From an uncultured Eubacteriales bacterium (GTDB lineage: Bacteria; Bacillota; Clostridia; Oscillospirales; CAG-382), in NCBI GenBank assembly GCA_900546385.1, contig URCT01000099.1, positions 1 through 9,380 on the forward strand: 9,380 nt of DNA. The letters run 5' to 3'. Below, piece after piece: positions 5,444 to 9,380 of the stretch. The position numbers were made by a program, and so were the translations under genes. The notes beneath the pieces are model-generated. The model saw only the letters and a list, made by a program, of their open reading frames with translations, did not search any database and had not been told where the DNA came from. Within the stretch, counting starts at the first letter, position 1. The number at the start of each line of letters is the position of its first letter.

Positions 5444-6310
5444 TTACCAGTCAAGCTCCTTCAAAATGCCCTTCAGATTGGAAAGACCTCTGGAAACGCC
5501 GGCAATGCAGTCCTCATTTCCCTCATATTCCACCGTCAGATAGCCTTCATAACCGGCTCTCTTGAGGATGGCAAGGTTTTTCTTCACCGGAACATCGCCT
5601 TCACCGACCACAACGCCGGCAAAATAGTTGCAGCCGCGCGTCTGATTACGGCAAGGACCGATCGGTTCGCTGCGGATCATGAAATCCTTGACATGGACAT
5701 GAATGGCATACGGAGCCACGCGTGAAACGGCTTTCGAGGTATCCTCATCGGCACAGATAAAGTTGCCGATATCGCACAAAAGACCATAGTTATCGTGATG
5801 AACGGCATTAAACAAGCGTTCCACGCGGTCGCTGTCTTGGGCAATATAGCCATGGTTTTCGGTGCAGGTGCGGATGCCGCGCGTTTCGGCATATTCCGTC
5901 ACTTTTCTTGCGCCGTCTGCAATGTACGGCAGCATACCGTCAAAGCTGCGTGCCGGCCATTTCTTGCCGAGTGCATAGCAAACATCATGCCGCATGAGCT
6001 TTACGCCGAGAATAGCGGCGACCTCCACTTGTCCCTTTAAGCGCTCCACTTCGGCGGCACGCTCTTCTTCGGTGTCCTTATAAAGGCTTGCGCCGATGGT
6101 ATAGGAAACCGCGTCGATGCCGACCCGTTCGATTTCGGCACGGTACTTTTCGGCATTGGCTTTGCGTTCCTCAAGCGTTTCGCCGGGAAGATCGGTAAAC
6201 TCAATACCGTCAAAGCCGATTTCTTTGGCCTTGGCAATCGTGTCAAACTGGGTCATCTTACCGGCATTGATATACTGTTGGAACGAATAGGTAGTAACCG
6301 ATGTTTTCAT
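5444..6310 (-). CDS. TIM-barrel sugar isomerase/epimerase-type protein (second barrel of the operon)
   Basis: A 288-residue cytosolic protein of the xylose-isomerase-like / AP-endonuclease-2 TIM-barrel superfamily. These enzymes use a divalent metal to isomerise, epimerise, dehydrate or eliminate (keto)sugars. The family signature is visible: an IGFDGIEF strand (31-38), RHD (107-109), TENHG (150-154, E151 as likely ligand), LCDIGN (178-183, D180), IHVHVKD (203-209, H206), and TVEYEG (259-264, E261). E151, D180, H206 and E261 fit the usual four metal ligands. The length is normal for single-barrel members. The start at 6310 has AGAGG 8 bases upstream. It is the last gene of the operon, 14 bases after the oxidoreductase stop and before a strong terminator. 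Possible roles are keto-inositol isomerase or dehydratase (IolI/IolE-like), or a keto-glycoside isomerase or lyase. The exact reaction cannot be assigned from sequence alone. Confidence 0.9.
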   Translation of the reverse strand: MKTSVTTYSFQQYINAGKMTQFDTIAKAKEIGFDGIEFTDLPGETLEERKANAEKYRAEIERVGIDAVSYTIGASLYKDTEEERAAEVERLKGQVEVAAILGVKLMRHDVCYALGKKWPARSFDGMLPYIADGARKVTEYAETRGIRTCTENHGYIAQDSDRVERLFNAVHHDNYGLLCDIGNFICADEDTSKAVSRVAPYAIHVHVKDFMIRSEPIGPCRNQTRGCNYFAGVVVGEGDVPVKKNLAILKRAGYEGYLTVEYEGNEDCIAGVSRGLSNLKGILKELDW

Positions 6311-6324
6311 GTTGTTTTCCTCTC

Positions 6325-7392
6325 TTATTTGATAATAACTTCATGTCCGGTTCTGCCGGATTCATAAATGGCATCGAGGATCTTCATGACGATAATGCCG
6401 TCCTCGGCGGTTGCGCGGCATTCGGTGCCGTTGGCAACACAATCCACAAAGTGTGCCATTTCTTCCACAAACATATCGCCGGAGTCCTTATAATTTGCCG
6501 TATGAATGTTGACATCGGCAAGGAATTTGTTGCATTCGGTATACAGCTTCACACCGTCGGTCAAATCAAGACCGCCCTTGGTGCCGAATAACTGCTTTCT
6601 GCCCTCATCCGGGCCGTTTAAGCTGTAGGTGGTTTCCAAAAGGACGGTGGCACCGTTGTCAAAACGAATGAGTGCCGAACCGAAATCTTCGATTGTGCAG
6701 GGATCGCTGTCCTTGGCATCCTTCGGCTTCCAGCCGACATCCGTCTTTAAGTCGTCGCGCTTGCCGAGCTTTGTCTGCACCGTAGCAAAAACGCTGACCG
6801 GCATCGGTTTTCCCATCAAGAAGCGCGTTTGGTCGATGACGTGAACGCCGAGGTCGATGACCGGGCCGCCGCCGCTCTTTTCCTTGTCGCAGAACCAACC
6901 GCCCGGCGCGCCGTGACGACGGATATATTGCGCTCTGGCGTAATAGATATCGCCGACATAGCCGTTATCCACAAAATCCTTCGCAATTTTCGTGCCGTCC
7001 GCAAAGCGGAGCACAAAGCCGATCATGAGCAGCTTGCCGTTTCTTTCGGCGGCTTCCTTCATGGCAATGGCCTGTTCGGTATTGTAGGCCATCGGCTTTT
7101 CGCAGAGTACGTTCAAACCGGCATCCAGTGCTTTGATGGCGCAGGACGCATGGTTGCAGTTCCATACGCACACATCGGCCGCATCAAGCTCGTTTCCGAC
7201 AGCGGCAAGCATGGCATCCACGCTGTCAAAGCGGCGTTCAATTCCGTATTTGTCCGCCGTTTCCTTCAAACGGTCTGCGTTGATATCGCAAATGGCATAA
7301 ATTTCGGCATCCGGTACATGACGGTACGAATCCAAATGGGTGTTTGCAATATTGCCGGCACCGATAAGGCCGATTTTTACTTTCTTAGACAT
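6325..7392 (-). CDS. Gfo/Idh/MocA-family NAD(P)-dependent oxidoreductase
   Basis: A 355-residue cytosolic dehydrogenase acting on a sugar, glycoside or cyclitol. The N-terminal Rossmann fold has KIGLIGAGNIA (6-16, GxGxxA/G-type) and an acidic residue closing strand 2 (ICDIN, D36). The hallmark CEKPMAYN follows (97-104, K99 the conserved catalytic-site lysine). The C-terminal alpha/beta domain carries GGGPVIDLGVHVID (174-187), where D180 and H184 are the usual substrate-site Asp/His. The length is typical. The start at 7392 is preferred over 7434 because AAGGAG lies 7 bases upstream and the extension would overlap the previous gene's end. It lies between two TIM-barrel genes, 28 bases after one and 14 before the other, in one operon. 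The product of oxidation is probably the substrate of a neighbour. Candidates are myo-inositol 2-dehydrogenase-like or glycoside 3-dehydrogenase-like activity; the family call is firm, the substrate open. Confidence 0.93.
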   Translation of the reverse strand: MSKKVKIGLIGAGNIANTHLDSYRHVPDAEIYAICDINADRLKETADKYGIERRFDSVDAMLAAVGNELDAADVCVWNCNHASCAIKALDAGLNVLCEKPMAYNTEQAIAMKEAAERNGKLLMIGFVLRFADGTKIAKDFVDNGYVGDIYYARAQYIRRHGAPGGWFCDKEKSGGGPVIDLGVHVIDQTRFLMGKPMPVSVFATVQTKLGKRDDLKTDVGWKPKDAKDSDPCTIEDFGSALIRFDNGATVLLETTYSLNGPDEGRKQLFGTKGGLDLTDGVKLYTECNKFLADVNIHTANYKDSGDMFVEEMAHFVDCVANGTECRATAEDGIIVMKILDAIYESGRTGHEVIIK

Positions 7393-7420
7393 AACGATAC
7401 TCCTTTGTTCTGAATTAAAC

Positions 7421-8278
7421 TCAGTTATCCGCAATGACTTTTTTTAAGAAATCGTATGCGATTCCGATATCCTTTTCGGGCGTTTCGCCGGCTTCGCGCT
7501 CGATCGTGAGGAAGCCCTTGTAGCCGATCTCTTCGAGTGCCTTCAAATAGGCCGGGAAATCCACCGAGCCGGTTCCGAGCGGCACTTCTTCATAGAAGCG
7601 AACGCCTTGGAATTCGGTCGGAACGGGATGCACGACACCGTAAATGATTTCCGGATCGCCGACAGCCAACCGATTGCCGTCCTTGGCATGCGTGTGAACG
7701 ATGTATTTTTTCAAACGGTGAACCGCCTTGACGGGATCATCGCCGGTAACCATGCGTAAGTTTGCCGGGTCGAGATTGACAGCAACGCCGGTGGAATTCA
7801 GACTGTCAAGAAAATCGCCGAGCGTATCCGAAGTTTCCGGACCGGTTTCCACGGCAAAATGCGCGCCCATGCTGTCAGCAAAACGGGCAAGCTCGCCGCA
7901 GGCCTCCTGCATGATCTTGTAACGGTCATGATTTTTATCATTCGGAACAACGCCGATATGCGTGGTGATGATGGTGGTATCGAGATCTAATGCCAGCTCC
8001 ACAATGCGTTTGGACTTTTCGATCAACTCCGGATTCAAGTCCTTATTGCCGAAGCCCTTGCCGAGGTCGCCGCAGAGAGCCGAGAAAACAAGACCGGCAT
8101 CTTTAACTTCTTTTAACAGAGCCTTGCGGTCGGAAGCGGAAAGATTTTCCGGCGAATTTTCGCCCTGCGTGGCATACATCTGAATGCCGTTTGCGCCGAT
8201 GGCGGCAGCTTTTTTGATGGCAGTCGAACGATCCGTGCGGAACGATTCGAGAATGACGCCGATGGGGAATGAATACAT
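7421..8278 (-). CDS. TIM-barrel sugar isomerase/epimerase-type protein (first gene of the operon)
   Basis: A 285-residue cytosolic protein of the same TIM-barrel superfamily as the gene at 5444-6310, but clearly diverged from it. Visible motifs are IGANGIQMY (27-35), TTHIGV (105-110, H107), VETGPE (143-148, E144), NLDPAN (168-173, D170), VHTHAKDGN (194-202, H197), and TIERE (258-262, E260). E144, D170, H197 and E260 fit the metal site. The start at 8278 is favoured over 8380 because GAGG lies 8 bases upstream and the longer frame would cross the predicted promoter. As the first gene it follows a ~67-base leader with an inverted repeat and is divergent from the AraC-type regulator. It may act on the keto product of the oxidoreductase; isomerase, epimerase, dehydratase or lyase all remain possible. 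Confidence 0.9.
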   Translation of the reverse strand: MYSFPIGVILESFRTDRSTAIKKAAAIGANGIQMYATQGENSPENLSASDRKALLKEVKDAGLVFSALCGDLGKGFGNKDLNPELIEKSKRIVELALDLDTTIITTHIGVVPNDKNHDRYKIMQEACGELARFADSMGAHFAVETGPETSDTLGDFLDSLNSTGVAVNLDPANLRMVTGDDPVKAVHRLKKYIVHTHAKDGNRLAVGDPEIIYGVVHPVPTEFQGVRFYEEVPLGTGSVDFPAYLKALEEIGYKGFLTIEREAGETPEKDIGIAYDFLKKVIADN

Positions 8279-8297
8279 TTGAATTACCTCACTTTCG

Positions 8298-8309
8298 GAT
8301 TTGGAAATC
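8298..8309. promoter_or_regulatory. Short inverted repeat in the operon leader
   Basis: GATTT-GG-AAATC lies between the operon start codon and the larger inverted repeat at 8311. It may be a second half of a composite regulator site or chance; the arms are only 5 bp. Confidence 0.25.
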
Positions 8310-8310
8310 A

Positions 8311-8327
8311 TTCGGCAAAATGCCGAA
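8311..8327. promoter_or_regulatory. 17-bp inverted repeat between the operon and the regulator, candidate operator
   Basis: TTCGGCA-AAA-TGCCGAA has perfect 7-bp arms. It lies about 19-35 bases into the operon transcript and just upstream of the -35 of the AraC-type gene. It could be an operator affecting both directions, or an RNA hairpin in the operon leader. AraC proteins more often bind direct repeats, so another regulator is possible. Confidence 0.5.
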
Positions 8328-8332
8328 ACCGG

Positions 8333-8361
8333 TTGACTTTTTTCCAATTTCATTGTATAAT
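8333..8361 (+). promoter_or_regulatory. Sigma-A promoter of the AraC-type regulator
   Basis: TTGACT (8333-8338) and a perfect TATAAT (8356-8361) have a 17-base spacer. Predicted start is near 8368, giving a leader of about 66 bases. The -35 overlaps the palindrome AACCGGTT (8327-8334). Confidence 0.85.
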
Positions 8362-8380
8362 AAATCCCATCAAATTGCAA
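8352..8380 (-). promoter_or_regulatory. Probable promoter of the three-gene sugar operon
   Basis: On the minus strand, TTGCAA (8375-8380) and TACAAT (8352-8357) are 17 bases apart. The -35 is weak, as expected for an activator-dependent promoter. It interlocks with the opposing promoter, sharing bases 8356-8357 of both -10 elements, so polymerase could occupy only one at a time. Confidence 0.5.
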
Positions 8381-8433
8381 GGTCTGTTTTTGACTTTTTT
8401 TAACACAATCTTGCTATACACGGAGGTGTACCC

Positions 8434-9261
8434 ATGCCGAAAGAGCCGGAGCGCAAAACCGATATGATTTATGAGCCGCACATCATGTCCGATCCGCAGA
8501 TCCCGTTTATTTTTCATACCGACACCCGACGGCGCGCCAATCACGACCTGCCCAACTGGCACGTCAACATTGAAATTCTGTATGCCACCGATGGCTGCGG
8601 CAGCGTGAACTTGGATTCCATGGAGCATTCGTTCCAAAAAGGCGAAATCGCCGTCGTCAATTCCAATGTGCTGCACGTGACTCATGCCGAAACAAATGTA
8701 CTTCTATACGATTGCCTGATCATCGACCACAATTTCTGCAAGGATTGCGGCATTGATACGGACAATTTGGTGTTCGAGACCATCATCGACGACCAAACCC
8801 TTGCCGAAGCGTTACGGAATGTGCGTGCCGCCTACGAAACGGACAGCGTGTGCCGGGCGGCGCATATCCGCCGGGCGGTGCTTGAGGTATTGATTCTTTT
8901 GCGTGAAAAGCACACCTTATGCAAACGCGGCAAAGATGTTCCGGCTGACAGCGGTGCGGAGCGCATCAAGAATGCGATGATCTATATCAAGCAAAATCTG
9001 CGTGAAACGCTTATGCTAAACGATATTGCCGCGCACGTCGGCATCAGCAAGTATTATTTTGCGCGGGAATTCAAGCGTGTGACGGGACAGACGGCGGTGG
9101 AATATATCAATATTGCGCGGTGCAAGGAGGCAAAGCGGCGCATTCGCGAGGGTGCGTCGGTATCCGAGGCGGCGCAGATGTACGGATTTGAGAATTTATC
9201 GTATTTTACGCGGACGTACAAGAAGTATATTGGCGAATTACCGTCAAAAACAGGCGCTTAA
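8434..9261 (+). CDS. AraC-family transcriptional regulator with N-terminal cupin sensor domain
   Basis: A 275-residue DNA-binding regulator, probably of the adjacent divergent sugar operon. The N-terminal ~23-105 is a cupin-like ligand domain: NWHVNIEILY (41-50), G56, KGEIAVVNSNVLH (69-81). A helical linker follows, and the C-terminal ~178-272 holds two helix-turn-helix motifs. HTH1 is about 194-215 (MLNDIAAHVGISKYYFAREF) and HTH2 about 241-265 (SVSEAAQMYGFENLSYFTR), ending in the usual FxxxYKKYxGxxP-like signature (FTRTYKKYIGELP). The length is normal for the family. The ATG at 8434 has GGAGG 7 bases upstream, preferred over the internal Met11. Family knowledge: such regulators bind a sugar-like ligand and usually activate a neighbouring operon. 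The link to the divergent operon is inferred from the shared intergenic region; the ligand is unknown. Confidence 0.93.
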   Translation: MPKEPERKTDMIYEPHIMSDPQIPFIFHTDTRRRANHDLPNWHVNIEILYATDGCGSVNLDSMEHSFQKGEIAVVNSNVLHVTHAETNVLLYDCLIIDHNFCKDCGIDTDNLVFETIIDDQTLAEALRNVRAAYETDSVCRAAHIRRAVLEVLILLREKHTLCKRGKDVPADSGAERIKNAMIYIKQNLRETLMLNDIAAHVGISKYYFAREFKRVTGQTAVEYINIARCKEAKRRIREGASVSEAAQMYGFENLSYFTRTYKKYIGELPSKTGA

Positions 9262-9380
9262 CGCTGCCGGAAGGCAGCGTGTAATCGAGGTTTGCGAAAC
9301 CTCGGAAATTCCCGGAAAGGGAACGGTTTTTCGTGCTTTTCGCGTGTACGAAAAGAACCAAAAGTACACCAGAGGTTTGC
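9261..9380. repeat. Run of short hairpins at the right edge, non-coding
   Basis: Four inverted repeats follow the regulator's stop. They are ACGCTGCC-GGAA-GGCAGCGT (9261-9280), CGAGGTTT-GCG-AAACCTCG (9286-9304), TTCCC-GGAAA-GGGAA (9309-9323), and GTGTAC...GTACAC near 9344-9369 with a 14-base loop. A T5 tract (9326-9331) after the third could serve as a weak terminator for the regulator. No reading frame of note is present. The density of hairpins suggests a structured RNA or a dispersed intergenic repeat that continues beyond the window. Confidence 0.55.

Noticed and set aside
6829..7413. Plus-strand open frame of 194 codons opposite the oxidoreductase
   Set aside because: The minus strand shows a complete Gfo/Idh/MocA protein here; the antisense frame has no recognisable domain or start signal.
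5444..8278. Complete myo-inositol catabolic operon
   Set aside because: Only families shared with IolG, IolE and IolI are present; IolB, IolC, IolD and a transporter are not in the window, so the pathway name is not justified.
8390..8420. Possible second plus-strand promoter, TTGACT with TATACA
   Set aside because: The spacer is 19 bases and transcription would start inside or beside the ribosome site of the regulator gene; the 8333-8361 promoter is far better.

Overview
The window looks like chromosome from a low-to-medium GC Gram-positive anaerobe of the Clostridia, perhaps an Oscillospiraceae-type gut commensal. This is inferred from strong GGAGG ribosome sites, textbook sigma-A promoters (TTGACA/TATAAT-like, 17-bp spacers), rho-independent terminators, and typical Clostridial families (zinc-ribbon membrane protein, SHOCT-tailed membrane protein, secreted repeat protein). 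No phage, transposase, CRISPR, rRNA or tRNA gene was seen.

Left part (1-5345), all on the minus strand, is a series of separately promoted envelope genes. First comes a single-pass membrane protein with two cytosolic zinc ribbons (64-1218). Next is a two-gene unit: a 771-residue secreted protein built of three beta-rich repeats plus a C-terminal module (1564-3879), followed by a 40-residue peptide gene (1426-1548) whose ribosome site overlaps the upstream stop codon. Last is a six-helix membrane protein with a long Pro/Thr/Ala-rich tail ending in a SHOCT domain (4074-5285). Each of these three units has a recognisable promoter, and each promoter carries a short inverted or direct repeat that could be an operator.

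Right part (5375-9261) is a compact carbohydrate module. A minus-strand operon encodes a TIM-barrel sugar isomerase/epimerase-type protein (7421-8278), a Gfo/Idh/MocA oxidoreductase (6325-7392) and a second TIM-barrel protein (5444-6310), ending at a strong terminator. An AraC-type regulator (8434-9261) is transcribed divergently. The two promoters interlock and share bases of their -10 elements, and inverted repeats lie between the genes. The chemistry suggested is oxidation of a sugar, glycoside or cyclitol to a keto intermediate, which the TIM-barrel enzymes then isomerise, epimerise, dehydrate or eliminate. Candidate routes are myo-inositol-like catabolism or the oxidise-then-eliminate deglycosylation known from gut bacteria. 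The substrate cannot be read from this window, and no transporter or kinase is present.

The right edge (9261-9380) holds a run of short hairpins with no gene, possibly part of a dispersed repeat cut by the window end. The left edge (1-63) holds one GU-containing hairpin downstream of the zinc-ribbon gene. The least explained items are the 40-residue YxxP peptide paired with the repeat protein, the oxidoreductase/two-barrel cassette with its interlocked promoters, and an AACCGGTT palindrome found in two separate leader regions.
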